From contig NJBK01000002.1 of the NCBI GenBank assembly GCA_005223035.1, forward strand, positions 62,001 to 126,000: a stretch of DNA of 64,000 bases, written 5' to 3'. Every line of letters starts with the position of its first letter. Position 1 is the stretch's first letter. The DNA comes from Chloroflexi bacterium B3_Chlor (GTDB lineage: Bacteria; Chloroflexota; Anaerolineae; UBA7937; B3-Chlor). This document shows, one piece after another, positions 34,231 to 42,763 of this stretch. The notes beneath the pieces were generated by a model. The model was not told where the DNA came from and did not search any database. It worked only from the letters and a program-made list of their open reading frames with translations. The position numbers were made by a program, and so were the translations under genes.

Positions 34231-34430
34231 TGTCAGAAACCTCCGATAGAGATGGTATCATCCATGCCCGCAATCCGCAACCAGTGTGACGGAGGTGAGG
34301 CAAGCGCTATTGTTGGGTCAATCGTCAGCACGCATCGGGCCCTCGTCCGCTAGAATGGACGGCTCGCGGGCAGTAGATCTCTGAGGACAGATGACGACAA
34401 GCGCCCGCTTTTTCGTTTGGGCCTTGGATA

Positions 34431-34439
34431 TGATATACT
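34431..34439 (+). promoter_or_regulatory. Extended -10 promoter of trmFO
   Basis: TGATATACT; no good -35. The transcript would start near 34446, leaving a leader of only about 8 nt before ATG 34454, so the message may be nearly leaderless. Confidence 0.45.
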
Positions 34440-34453
34440 TCATAGTGAGAGGG

Positions 34454-35851
34454 ATGAGTTTGAAGAAGGTCACGGTGATTGGTGGAGGGTTGGCAGGTTG
34501 TGAAGCCGCTTGGCAAGTGGCCCGCCACAATCTGTCAGTCGACCTCTACGAGATGCGGCCTCACACAATGACGCCGGCCCATGGAACAGGCAAACTGGCG
34601 GAGCTGGTCTGCAGTAATTCGCTGGGTTCCAACCTGCTAGACAGGGCGATGGGACTGCTGAAAGAGGAACTCCGTGGGCTCGGCTCGCTGGTTGTCGCCT
34701 GTGCGGATGAGACGGCACTGCCAGCCGGGGGTGCCCTGGCGGTGGGCCGCGAGGCTTTCTCCGACCTGGTGAACGAGCGAATCGAGGCTCATCCGGGCAT
34801 CAAGGTGGTTCGGCAGGAGGTGCAGGAGATACCCGATGCGAGGCCCGTGGTCATTGCCACGGGGCCTCTGACCTCTGACGGTCTGAGCCAGGCCATCGCC
34901 AGGTTGACGGGGGAGCAGCATCTCCACTTCTATGATGCGATGGCTCCCATCCTGGCCTCGGAATCCATCAACGAAGAAAGGGTCTTCCGAGGCTCGCGAT
35001 ACGGCCGTGGGAATGGGGACTACATCAACTGTCCCCTGGACGAGGAACAATATCATCGCTTCGTGGACGAACTGCTGACGGCAGAGACCATCCCGCTGCG
35101 ACAATTCGAGAGGGAGGACGAACGATTCTTCGAGGCCTGTTTGCCTGTGGAGGTGATTGCTGGGCGAGGGCGGGAAGCCCTGGCCTATGGTCCGCTCCGG
35201 CCTGTGGGGCTGATTGATCCTCGCACCGGCAAACGTCCCTATGCGGTGGTTCAACTGCGCCAAGACGACTTGGCAGGTACCCTGTACAACATAGTTGGTT
35301 TCCAGACCAACCTGCGGTGGGGCGAGCAAGAGCGGGTTTTCCAGTTGATCCCAGGCCTGGAGCAGGCTGAATTCGTCCGATATGGCCAGATGCATCGGAA
35401 CACGTTCATCAATTCGCCGGTGGTGCTGGAGCGTACCCTTGAGTGCAGGGTAGGGGAGGGCCTGTTCTTCGCCGGCCAGATCACGGGGAGCGAAGGATAT
35501 GTGGCCGCCATCGCGGGGGGCTACCTGTCTGGCGTGAACGCGTCGCGCCTGGTTAGAGGCGAAGCAGCGCTCGTCTTCCCGGCGACGACCATGATAGGTG
35601 CTCTGTTCAGGTATGTCACCTCGGCTGAGCCTGAGCGCTTTCAGCCGATGAAGCCCAACTTTGGGCTGGTGACTCCATTGAAGCGCAAGGTCAGGGGCAA
35701 GAAACGAAGGTACCAGGCGTACTCCCAGCGTGCCCTTCGGGACCTGCAGACCTACCTGATTGCCCCTTCCTCGAGCGCTCAAGGCTACCCGCGACGTGCC
35801 GCCAGCCTGGCGCAGAAGGACACAGGCAGTGCAGGGTTGTCGAAGAGGTAA
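34454..35851 (+). CDS. trmFO: Folate-dependent tRNA (uracil-54-C5) methyltransferase TrmFO
   Basis: A 465-residue flavoenzyme making T54 in the tRNA T-loop with methylenetetrahydrofolate. N-terminal FAD loop [18 protein letters not shown], then [76 protein letters not shown], and the second FAD region [24 protein letters not shown]: a canonical TrmFO/Gid. The C-terminus has an extra tail of about 20 residues. Start ATG 34454; TTG 34460 has better SD spacing (AGAGGG) and is possible. Confidence 0.95.
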   Translation: MSLKKVTVIGGGLAGCEAAWQVARHNLSVDLYEMRPHTMTPAHGTGKLAELVCSNSLGSNLLDRAMGLLKEELRGLGSLVVACADETALPAGGALAVGREAFSDLVNERIEAHPGIKVVRQEVQEIPDARPVVIATGPLTSDGLSQAIARLTGEQHLHFYDAMAPILASESINEERVFRGSRYGRGNGDYINCPLDEEQYHRFVDELLTAETIPLRQFEREDERFFEACLPVEVIAGRGREALAYGPLRPVGLIDPRTGKRPYAVVQLRQDDLAGTLYNIVGFQTNLRWGEQERVFQLIPGLEQAEFVRYGQMHRNTFINSPVVLERTLECRVGEGLFFAGQITGSEGYVAAIAGGYLSGVNASRLVRGEAALVFPATTMIGALFRYVTSAEPERFQPMKPNFGLVTPLKRKVRGKKRRYQAYSQRALRDLQTYLIAPSSSAQGYPRRAASLAQKDTGSAGLSKR

Positions 35852-35937
35852 CAGGGCCGCCGTCGTCAGCTATTCCGCACAGATGTTGATGAAGCGCACA
35901 CCGCATCGCCTGTGGCTGCTGGTGTTTGAGTAGGTAC

Positions 35938-36879
35938 ATGAAGGGGACGGGCGACGAGAGTTCGCCGGGCAACGGGCGCCGCAAAGAACTGGGCGTGGTT
36001 GGCCTGGTCTTGGGGCTGACGGCCGTCGTTGTGGGGGGAGCATACGTCTACCAGAGACTGGATGCCCGAGGAGAGGCCGGTGGGGGGCATGCGCTCGGAT
36101 TTGACGGGGAGCGAGCATATCAGTACGCGTTGGACCAGTGTGCGATAGGGCCGCGACCCCCGGGATCAGAGGCTGGCTGGATGACGGGGGAGTACATCAT
36201 CGACCAGTTGCAGGGACTGGGCTGGGAGGTTGACACTCAGGCGTTCCGTTACGAGGGCGTGCCGTTGCGGAACATAATCGGGAAGTTCGGACAGGGACCT
36301 GTAGTCATCTTGGGCGCTCACTATGACACCCGACCGGTGGCCGATCGAGACCCTGAGCACTCCGATGAGCCCATACTAGGCGGGAATGATGGCGCCAGCG
36401 GAGTGGCGGTGCTCCTGGAGTTGGCTGCCGTTCTTCCCCAGCACCAACTCAGCAACGAGGTATGGCTGGCCTTTTTCGACGCCGAGGATAGCGGCCGCCT
36501 GGATGGCTGGCCATGGTGCGTGGGCTCGACCTACGTGGCTGAAGAACTTGCGGTAGAGCCAGCCTATGTCATAGTGGTGGACATGGTAGGGGATAGGGAC
36601 CAACAGCTGTGTTTTGAAGGGAACTCGGACGTAGCTCTCCGTGAGACGCTCTGGGAAATTGCTGCAGACCGGGGGTACGACGAGTTCATCCCGCAGGTCC
36701 GCCACACTGTCATCGACGACCATCTGCCCTTCGCCCGCAAGGGGATTCCGGCGGTTGACATAATTGATTTCGACTATCCGTACTGGCATACCGTCGAGGA
36801 CACTTGCGAGAGGGTGGGCCCCGAGAGCCTGGAGAGGGTGGGGAGAGTGCTGGAAGAGTTCCTGACGGGAGGCCAATGA
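35938..36879 (+). CDS. Membrane-anchored M28-family metallopeptidase/glutaminyl cyclase-like
   Basis: A 313-residue protein with one N-terminal TM helix (LGVVGLVLGLTAVVVGGAYVY), so the catalytic domain lies outside. M28 zinc-binding features: VILGAHYDTRP (His, Asp), GGNDGASGVAVLLELA (bridging Asp), FDAEDSG (Glu pair), VVDMVGD and YWHTVEDT (His). The ProSerGlu pattern IGPRPPGSEAGWMTGEYI and the short single-domain layout recall glutaminyl-peptide cyclotransferases as much as aminopeptidases; motif reading alone does not separate them. ATG 35938 is used; TTG 35926 is a weak alternative. Confidence 0.8.
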   Translation: MKGTGDESSPGNGRRKELGVVGLVLGLTAVVVGGAYVYQRLDARGEAGGGHALGFDGERAYQYALDQCAIGPRPPGSEAGWMTGEYIIDQLQGLGWEVDTQAFRYEGVPLRNIIGKFGQGPVVILGAHYDTRPVADRDPEHSDEPILGGNDGASGVAVLLELAAVLPQHQLSNEVWLAFFDAEDSGRLDGWPWCVGSTYVAEELAVEPAYVIVVDMVGDRDQQLCFEGNSDVALRETLWEIAADRGYDEFIPQVRHTVIDDHLPFARKGIPAVDIIDFDYPYWHTVEDTCERVGPESLERVGRVLEEFLTGGQ

Positions 36880-37055
36880 GAGACTGTTGTTGAGCGCCCG
36901 CGTCGAAGGGGGGTGCAGAATGACCCGGCCACGCGTGGTGTACGGCCAATCGTGGCCCTGCACTGCCTATTGGGAATAGCGAGGCGCCTGGAGCACTGAA
37001 GCAACTGAACAGAATGAACAGAGTTGCGGTCGCAGCAATCTGAAAGGGAGACACG

Positions 37056-39053
37056 ATGTCCTCTGCGGCGGGGGGTGCGATAATCACCATCCTTGCTCGG
37101 CCCGCGGGCTGGATCATTAACACCCTGAGGCATCGGTGGAGATTCAGGGTGACGGCCCCTCTGGGTGGCGTTGTGACTGCGCGCGAGCCTGAGCCGCTGG
37201 AGATCTCGCTTCGAGGCCGGGAGGAGGAACTGGCGGGACTTGAAGCCGCCCTTGAGGCAAAGAAGCTGATAGTGATCGGCGGGTGGGCCGGCATTGGCAA
37301 GACCACGCTAGGTCGCGCGCTGGCGGAGCGCCTGGCCCCAACCCAAACCTGCATCTGGGTAGACTGCAAGCCCGGGATGGGCCTGGAATCACTGATCAAT
37401 GCTTTGGCGAACTACTTTGGCGTGAGCTACGAGGGTTTTGCATTCATCCTGAAGGAGAATCTGGTCAAGAACCCTGAGTTGGGCGTAGCGGCTTTCGTGA
37501 GAACGTTGGACCACCAAAGGAATGTCCTCTTCCTTGACGATTTTCACCTGGTTGAGGATCGCATCATTGTCAACGACCTGCTCCGGGCACTGAGGCTCAG
37601 GCCGCGTCAAGGTCGTACTGTGGTGCTGACCCGCGAGGTCGACAGAATCAAGGAGGGGTTGGCTCCCGAAGGCGTCCAAGAGACCTATGCCCATGCGTTG
37701 ACGTTACTGGATCTGGATAGAGCGAGCGCGGTGCAGTTGCTGCGCGACCGAGGCCTGCGTGAGACGACGGAGGACGAACTCGGCCGCCTGCACGAGAAGA
37801 CGGGGGGACACCCCAAGGGGCTGGAGTTGTGCGCGGGGCTGCTAAGGAGCGGTATGCCAATGGAGGGAATAGAAAAGCTGCCCCTCTTCCAGCATAGTGG
37901 CGACGAGCAGAGATCTCTGAGACGGATACTCCAGGAGACGGAGAGAAGGCTCTCCAGAGATGAGTTGCGCCTTCTCGCGCGCTGCTCGGTCTTCGATGAG
38001 CCGTTCAGTGCTCAGGCCATGGAGTGTGTGTATCAGACGGAGACGTCCAGGCGGGTCGCCGCCACCCTGGAGGAGAAGTTCTTGCTCTCCCGTACCGACG
38101 ACCACCACGAACTTCACCCCCTCCTTCGGGAGTACTTCCACGCTCGGCTGAAGGACGACTCTGCTCTTGTGCATGGCCTCGCAGGCCACCATTACCTCTC
38201 GGAGACCGATGAGGCTCCCGACGACCCTTTGGGACTGACGCTTACACTGAAGGCGCACCGTCACTTCGAGCTGGCCGGGGACCACCGTCAGCTCCTTGAA
38301 CTCTTCTGGCGCGTGTTCAACCCGCTGGAGCTGTCCGTCCGTTTGGGAGAGGCAGAGCGCATCTGCGAACTGACGCTGGACGCGAGCGGGCCACTGAGGG
38401 ACAGAGGCCGCCAGTCCGACACCCTCGGGGCCCTTGGCATCATCTGCGCCAGGCAGGGCGAGATGCAGAAGGCGATAGAGTACTACGAACAAGCCCTCGA
38501 CATCGCGAGGGAGATCGGTGACCGGCGGGGCGAAGGGAACCATCTGGGCAACCTGGGGAATGCCTATGCCGACCTGGGGCAGCTCGAGAAGGCGATAGAG
38601 TATCACAAGCAAGCACTGGTCATATCCAAGGAGATCGGCGACCGGCGGGGCGAAGGGAGTGATCTGGGCAACCTGGGGTTGGCCTATGCCGCCCTGGGGC
38701 AGGTGGAGAAGGCGATAGAGTATTATCAGCAGGCCCTGGAGATCGCCAGGGAGATCGGCGACCGGCGGGGCGAAGGGAGTCACCTGAACAACTTGGGCGA
38801 GGTGTGGAAGGAGCAGGGGGAGTACGAATGCGCGCTGGCCTCATATCTATTGGCCCTCGAGGTCGGCCAGGCTATCAACGATCCGAGGGTGGACAGCAGA
38901 GAGGCAAACATCGAAGCATTGAAGGAGGAATTGGGCGACGACCAGTTCGCCGAGCTGCTTGAACGGGTCCAACCCAACAAGGAGAGCATAGTGCAACAGA
39001 TGCTGGAGAGCGGCAGCGCGCATCGCGCAGCGCTCCGGACAGAAACCAGTTGA
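37056..39053 (+). CDS. STAND (NB-ARC/NACHT-type) ATPase with TPR repeats
   Basis: A 665-residue signalling ATPase. Residues 1-50 hold a weakly hydrophobic start (GGAIITILARPAGWIINTL). NTPase core: GGWAGIGKTTLGRAL (Walker A, about 76-85), NVLFLDDFHLVED (Walker B, about 160), TVVLTREVDRI (sensor), GGHPKGLELC (GxP). A winged-helix-like region follows, then at least four TPR units of 40 residues (AIEYYxQALxIAREIGDRRGEGxxLxNLGxxYAxLGQxEK), and an acidic helical tail. Such proteins gate an effector by ATP-driven oligomerisation (family knowledge). No separate effector domain is recognised. SD AAAGGGAGA precedes ATG 37056. Confidence 0.8.
   Translation: MSSAAGGAIITILARPAGWIINTLRHRWRFRVTAPLGGVVTAREPEPLEISLRGREEELAGLEAALEAKKLIVIGGWAGIGKTTLGRALAERLAPTQTCIWVDCKPGMGLESLINALANYFGVSYEGFAFILKENLVKNPELGVAAFVRTLDHQRNVLFLDDFHLVEDRIIVNDLLRALRLRPRQGRTVVLTREVDRIKEGLAPEGVQETYAHALTLLDLDRASAVQLLRDRGLRETTEDELGRLHEKTGGHPKGLELCAGLLRSGMPMEGIEKLPLFQHSGDEQRSLRRILQETERRLSRDELRLLARCSVFDEPFSAQAMECVYQTETSRRVAATLEEKFLLSRTDDHHELHPLLREYFHARLKDDSALVHGLAGHHYLSETDEAPDDPLGLTLTLKAHRHFELAGDHRQLLELFWRVFNPLELSVRLGEAERICELTLDASGPLRDRGRQSDTLGALGIICARQGEMQKAIEYYEQALDIAREIGDRRGEGNHLGNLGNAYADLGQLEKAIEYHKQALVISKEIGDRRGEGSDLGNLGLAYAALGQVEKAIEYYQQALEIAREIGDRRGEGSHLNNLGEVWKEQGEYECALASYLLALEVGQAINDPRVDSREANIEALKEELGDDQFAELLERVQPNKESIVQQMLESGSAHRAALRTETS
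38469..38805 (+). repeat. 120-bp in-frame tandem repeat (three near-identical copies) in the TPR region
   Basis: The blocks AAGGCGATAGAGTA (38469, 38589, 38709) and GAGATCGGYGACCGGCGGGG (38511, 38631, 38751) recur at exactly 120-bp spacing. Each unit encodes one 40-residue TPR. DNA identity is far above that needed to keep the protein motif, indicating recent duplication or gene conversion. Confidence 0.9.
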
Positions 39054-39080
39054 CGGGGGAGGTTCACCATTCCAAGGAGA

Positions 39081-40421
39081 GTGAGATCCATAGACACCCC
39101 CAGCGAGAGAGGATTCCTGGTGGGGGTGGAACTGAAGCGCAAGAGAGAGCTCTGGCGTGCGGAAGACTCCGTGGAGGAGCTGGCACAGCTCGCCCGTACG
39201 GCGGGAATCGAGGTCCTGGGGAGTACGATTCAACGGTTGCAGGCGCCCAACTCAGCCACGTTTGTCGGCAGCGGCAAAGTGGAGGAGCTGCGGGCCTGGG
39301 GGAGGGAGCTGGAGTACGATGTGTTGCTCTTCGACGATGAACTGCGGCCCCGCCAGCAACGGAACCTGGAGCAGGAGCTCGACGTCAAGGTAGTGGACCG
39401 CACAGCTCTGATACTAGACATTTTCGCCAGGCACGCCCGCACGAAAGAAGGGCGGCTGCAGGTTGAGTTGGCCCAGTATGAGTACCGCTTGCCCCGCTTG
39501 ACGCGCATGTGGACCCACCTCTCGAGGCAGGGAGTGGGTGGCGTGGGCCTGCGCGGACCTGGTGAGACCCAGTTGGAGAGTGACAGACGGGAGATCGGGC
39601 GGCGTATTGCCTCGCTCAAGAAGCAGCTGGAAGACGTGCGTGTCCATCGCCGCCAGTACAGGAACCGCAGGAAGAAGGCAGGGGTTCCGGTAGTAGCTAT
39701 CGTGGGGTACACTAACGCTGGCAAGTCCACTCTGCTTAATGCTCTGTCGGGGGCGGACGTGCTCGTGGAAGACAAGCTGTTTGCCACGCTAGATCCCACC
39801 ACCAGGCGCGTCACGCTACCGGACGGTAGACCGGTTCTGTTCACTGACACCGTTGGCTTCATTCACAAGCTGCCCACGCAGCTAGTGGCCTCGTTTCGAG
39901 CTACCCTCGAAGAAATCAACGAGGCTGACTTGCTGCTCCACATTCTTGACATAACGCACCCCAATGTAGAGGAGCAGAGCGCGACGGTGGAGAGGGTGCT
40001 GAGGGAACTTGGTGCACATAACAAGCCCGTGGTGACGGCGCTCAACAAGATAGATCTGCTGGAGAACGGATCGTTCGAGGAAGGGGAGGAGGAAGTGGGC
40101 GAGGAGCCGCCAGAGGAAGGAGACGTGATCGAGCGGGTCCTAGAGACAATGGTAGCCTATCCGAACTGCGTGGCGATCTCGGCGGAAGAGCGGATCGGAT
40201 TGGAGCAGCTGCTACAACGAGTCCAGGAGGTCCTGTGGGAGGGATTCCGCTCTGTAATGGTTGTTCTACCTTATAGCAACGATGGCCTGCTGAGCCTCTT
40301 CCACCAACAGGGACTGGTGGACCGGGAAGAATACTCCGAGAGGGGAGTGACCGTGGAAGGAAGAGTGCCCGACAGGCTGATTCACCGTTTCGAGCCTTAT
40401 CTCGTGCAGAGCACAGACTGA
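39081..40421 (+). CDS. hflX: Ribosome-splitting GTPase HflX
   Basis: A 446-residue OBG-HflX-family GTPase. N-terminal nucleotide-binding domain (LARTAGIEVLGSTIQRLQAPNSATFVGSGKVEEL, DVLLFDDELRPRQQRNLEQEL), the linker GGVGLRGPGETQLESDRR, and the G domain with GYTNAGKSTLLNAL, FATLDPTTR, FTDTVGFIHKLP and NKID. A negatively charged insert (EEGEEEVGEEPPEEGD) follows NKID. GTG 39081 is listed as the start, but AAGGAGA abuts it. An ATT at 39069, seven nt after GGGAGG, extends the protein by four residues and fits better. It lies 27 bp after the STAND gene. Confidence 0.95.
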   Translation: MRSIDTPSERGFLVGVELKRKRELWRAEDSVEELAQLARTAGIEVLGSTIQRLQAPNSATFVGSGKVEELRAWGRELEYDVLLFDDELRPRQQRNLEQELDVKVVDRTALILDIFARHARTKEGRLQVELAQYEYRLPRLTRMWTHLSRQGVGGVGLRGPGETQLESDRREIGRRIASLKKQLEDVRVHRRQYRNRRKKAGVPVVAIVGYTNAGKSTLLNALSGADVLVEDKLFATLDPTTRRVTLPDGRPVLFTDTVGFIHKLPTQLVASFRATLEEINEADLLLHILDITHPNVEEQSATVERVLRELGAHNKPVVTALNKIDLLENGSFEEGEEEVGEEPPEEGDVIERVLETMVAYPNCVAISAEERIGLEQLLQRVQEVLWEGFRSVMVVLPYSNDGLLSLFHQQGLVDREEYSERGVTVEGRVPDRLIHRFEPYLVQSTD

Positions 40422-40556
40422 GCCACGTACTTTACGATAATCTAATAGTGTGAAGGTCAATGTGTCCAGCAGGCAATCATATTTCGCTCGGTCACACGGC
40501 TTTTTTGGTATGTCGCGGGGAGGAGTGGCGTTGGGCGTGAAAGAGTGGGAGGGTAG

Positions 40557-41165
40557 GTGAAGAAGTCCATATCGTATTTCCCTGAATATGGAGAGAGCAA
40601 CACCGCTGACCTGATAGATGTGGTCACGGAACGGCTGGCGGAGGGAGGCATCGAGGCGCTGGTGGTGGCGTCCACCAGCGGCAAGACGGGTGTTTCCCTG
40701 GCAAGGAAGGTGCGGCCTGAAAGCGACGTGCCTATTGTCTGCGTGTCTGACCCGCCGTGGGCCAAGTACTATCCCGGCATAACAGCGGAGAACAGGGAAG
40801 CACTGGAAGACCTGCAGGTTCAGATCGTGGATCGTGTGCCATACGCGTCTCATTCTCATTCGGTAGGGGCCAGCAAGAACATGTACGGGGCCCCAGATCT
40901 TCGGGTCATGATCTTTGATGCATTTCGCCTCATAGGCGGACAGGGCCTGAAGGTAGCCATGGAAGTAGGCATGATGGCTACCGATGGAGGCCGGGTCAAG
41001 CCTGGGGCGCGTATCCTGTGCGTAGGCGGCACTGGTACCGGCGCTGACTGCGCCATAGTGATGAAGGCTGGCTTCTCTGTGGACCTCCTCTCTCGAGACC
41101 CTGACAGAAGGCCCCATGTGCGAGAGATCCTCGCCATGCCCCTGGACAAGAAATGGCGGTGGTAG
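40557..41165 (+). CDS. Stand-alone pyruvate-kinase C-terminal (alpha/beta) domain-like protein
   Basis: A 202-residue protein. The stretch GGIEALVVASTSGKTGVSLARKVRPESDVPIVCVSDP resembles the allosteric C-terminal domain of pyruvate kinase (TxSGxTAxxxSxxRPxxPI) but without any catalytic barrel. A glycine-rich turn (ILCVGGTGTGADCAIVMK) could bind a phosphate or nucleotide. Related free-standing domains are known in archaea and some bacteria without an assigned reaction. GTG 40557 with GGGAGGG upstream. It is flanked by hflX and the S41 proteases. Confidence 0.6.
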   Translation: MKKSISYFPEYGESNTADLIDVVTERLAEGGIEALVVASTSGKTGVSLARKVRPESDVPIVCVSDPPWAKYYPGITAENREALEDLQVQIVDRVPYASHSHSVGASKNMYGAPDLRVMIFDAFRLIGGQGLKVAMEVGMMATDGGRVKPGARILCVGGTGTGADCAIVMKAGFSVDLLSRDPDRRPHVREILAMPLDKKWRW

Positions 41166-41242
41166 CAGCAGGGGGACCCTCCACGTGAGCCCACTCGATG
41201 TTCACACTATAGTTGTTATGTAAACGCTGGGCTGCCCGACTA

Positions 41243-41251
41243 TGCTATACT
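41243..41251 (+). promoter_or_regulatory. Extended -10 promoter for the S41-protease/smpB run
   Basis: TGCTATACT without a clear -35. The transcript would start near 41258 and carry a leader of about 210 nt before ATG 41472. Confidence 0.4.
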
Positions 41252-41292
41252 TGACATAAACACTACCAACCTCGACGTTGATCTCAAGGGTT

Positions 41293-41375
41293 GTGATCGG
41301 CCGGATGGGTTGCCTGCGTGACGCTTCTTGGCTTCGCTCAGAAAGCCGATGGCCTCGAAAACGGTTCCCGATCAC
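41293..41375 (+). other. Leader with long-range inverted repeat upstream of the first S41 protease
   Basis: GTGATCGG (41293-41300) and CCGATCAC (41368-41375) can close an 8-bp stem around about 67 nt that contains a smaller GGCTT...AAGCC hairpin. I do not recognise a riboswitch class. The in-frame codons in this stretch lack coding character. Confidence 0.35.
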
Positions 41376-41471
41376 GCTCCTGGGGCCAGCGCCAGGTTCC
41401 TTGAGCCGAAGTCTGTAGTTGATGTCAGAGAAGAATCGAGGTTGGGCCGATTCCGGAGACGGAAGAACGCA

Positions 41472-42728
41472 ATGGAACAAGGGAAACAAAAGAACGTGGT
41501 GCAACGAATACTGGGTATAACGCTGCTGTCCTGTCTTCTGGTGACGGTGTGCTTGGGTGCGTATGTGGTAGGTTTCGCCGCTCAGTGGCTTAGCTACGAC
41601 GCGCACGAGCTCGGGCAGATACCGTCCTTCGTTCTTCATCCTACTGCTGATGAGCCACCGGAGTTTGAGGTCTTCTGGGAGGCCTGGGAGCACGTGGAAG
41701 GTGACTTCTACGGAGAACTGCCGAATTCCAAGGCCCTCGCCTATGGCGCCATCCGAGGTATGCTGCGGGCGCTTGGTGATCCCTACACCTTTCTCATAGA
41801 ACCCAGTGATCACGAAATAGAAGAAGCTCAGCTGGAAGGCCGCCATGGAGGCATAGGAGCCGAATACGTGATGGCCGATGGTTATCTCGTCGTAGTCGCC
41901 GTGCTCGAGGACTCGCCAGCCATCCGAGCCAACATCCGAAGCGGCGACATAATCATCGAGATCGACGGCTCCGACGTCATGGGACTGTCGCAGAACGAGG
42001 CCATCCTGCTCATCCGGGGAAAAGAGGTTGCAACCAGGGCGACGCTGACTATTGTGCGTCAAGGTGAGGCGGAGCCCTTGACTGTAAGTGTGGTCAGGGA
42101 GGAAGTAGAAGTACCTACAGTCGTCTGGGAGCTCAAGGAAGCCGACATAGGCTATGTGCGCATCTCCTTCTTTGGAGCGCGCACAAGCGGGGAACTCAAC
42201 CGCGCCCTGGAAGACCTGAGGGACAAGGGAGCGTCCAAGTTGATTCTGGACCTCCGGGACAACCCCGGCGGCTTGGTGACTGCGGCCGTAGATGTAGCCG
42301 GGCAGTTCATCGACACGGGCGTGGTCTTCTACGAGCGGGACAAGGATGGCAACGACAAGGTGTTCAACGCCAGCCGCGGTGGCGCAGCCGTCTACATGCC
42401 CTTGGCTGTCCTCATAAACCGCGGCACCGCCAGTGCCTCTGAAATCGTCGGTGGCGCTATCCAGGATCACGAGCGAGGCGTTCTCATCGGCGAGCGAACC
42501 TTTGGGAAGGGCTCCCTGCAGAGCATCCACGAGCTGAGTGACAACTCTAGCGTACATGTAACCATAGCTCATTGGCTCACCCCTGACCGGCACGAGATTC
42601 AGGATGGCGGTTTGGTCCCAGATACGGAGGTCGTGCCCTCTCAGGAAGCTCTGGACCGTGGCGACGACCCTCAGCTCGCGACAGCCCTGGCCTACCTCTC
42701 TGATCTCAGTATCTCTTTGGTGCAATGA
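41472..42728 (+). CDS. S41 family C-terminal processing protease (CtpA-like), copy 1
   Basis: A 418-residue exported serine protease. One N-terminal membrane anchor (ILGITLLSCLLVTVCLGAYVVGF), a helical YGAIRGMLRALGDPYTFL region, a PDZ domain (GIGAEYVMADGYLVVVAVLEDSPAIRANIRSGDIIIEIDG) and the catalytic domain LILDLRDNPGGLV, with the Ser/Lys dyad in GTASASEIVGGAIQDHERGVLIGERTFGKGSLQ. ATG 41472 is chosen; the 48 in-frame codons upstream look non-coding and would precede the membrane anchor. It is a paralogue of the next gene. Confidence 0.92.
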   Translation: MEQGKQKNVVQRILGITLLSCLLVTVCLGAYVVGFAAQWLSYDAHELGQIPSFVLHPTADEPPEFEVFWEAWEHVEGDFYGELPNSKALAYGAIRGMLRALGDPYTFLIEPSDHEIEEAQLEGRHGGIGAEYVMADGYLVVVAVLEDSPAIRANIRSGDIIIEIDGSDVMGLSQNEAILLIRGKEVATRATLTIVRQGEAEPLTVSVVREEVEVPTVVWELKEADIGYVRISFFGARTSGELNRALEDLRDKGASKLILDLRDNPGGLVTAAVDVAGQFIDTGVVFYERDKDGNDKVFNASRGGAAVYMPLAVLINRGTASASEIVGGAIQDHERGVLIGERTFGKGSLQSIHELSDNSSVHVTIAHWLTPDRHEIQDGGLVPDTEVVPSQEALDRGDDPQLATALAYLSDLSISLVQ

Positions 42729-42763
42729 TGCGTTATGTAAAGCGCCAGACTGGGGAAAGCTGA

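Noticed and set aside
34637-35782. 381-codon minus frame opposite trmFO, and 37842-38783 (313 codons) opposite the STAND gene
   Set aside because: Both mirror well-identified plus-strand proteins. The repeats in the second are the reverse of the TPR DNA repeats.
38469-38805. CRISPR-like direct repeats
   Set aside because: The period is 120 bp, in frame, and each unit encodes a TPR; there are no spacers.
41202-42725. Long 507-codon frame on the minus strand opposite the first S41 protease
   Set aside because: The plus strand carries all S41 and PDZ motifs and a signal anchor. The minus translation has no recognisable domain, so it is an antisense shadow of biased codons.
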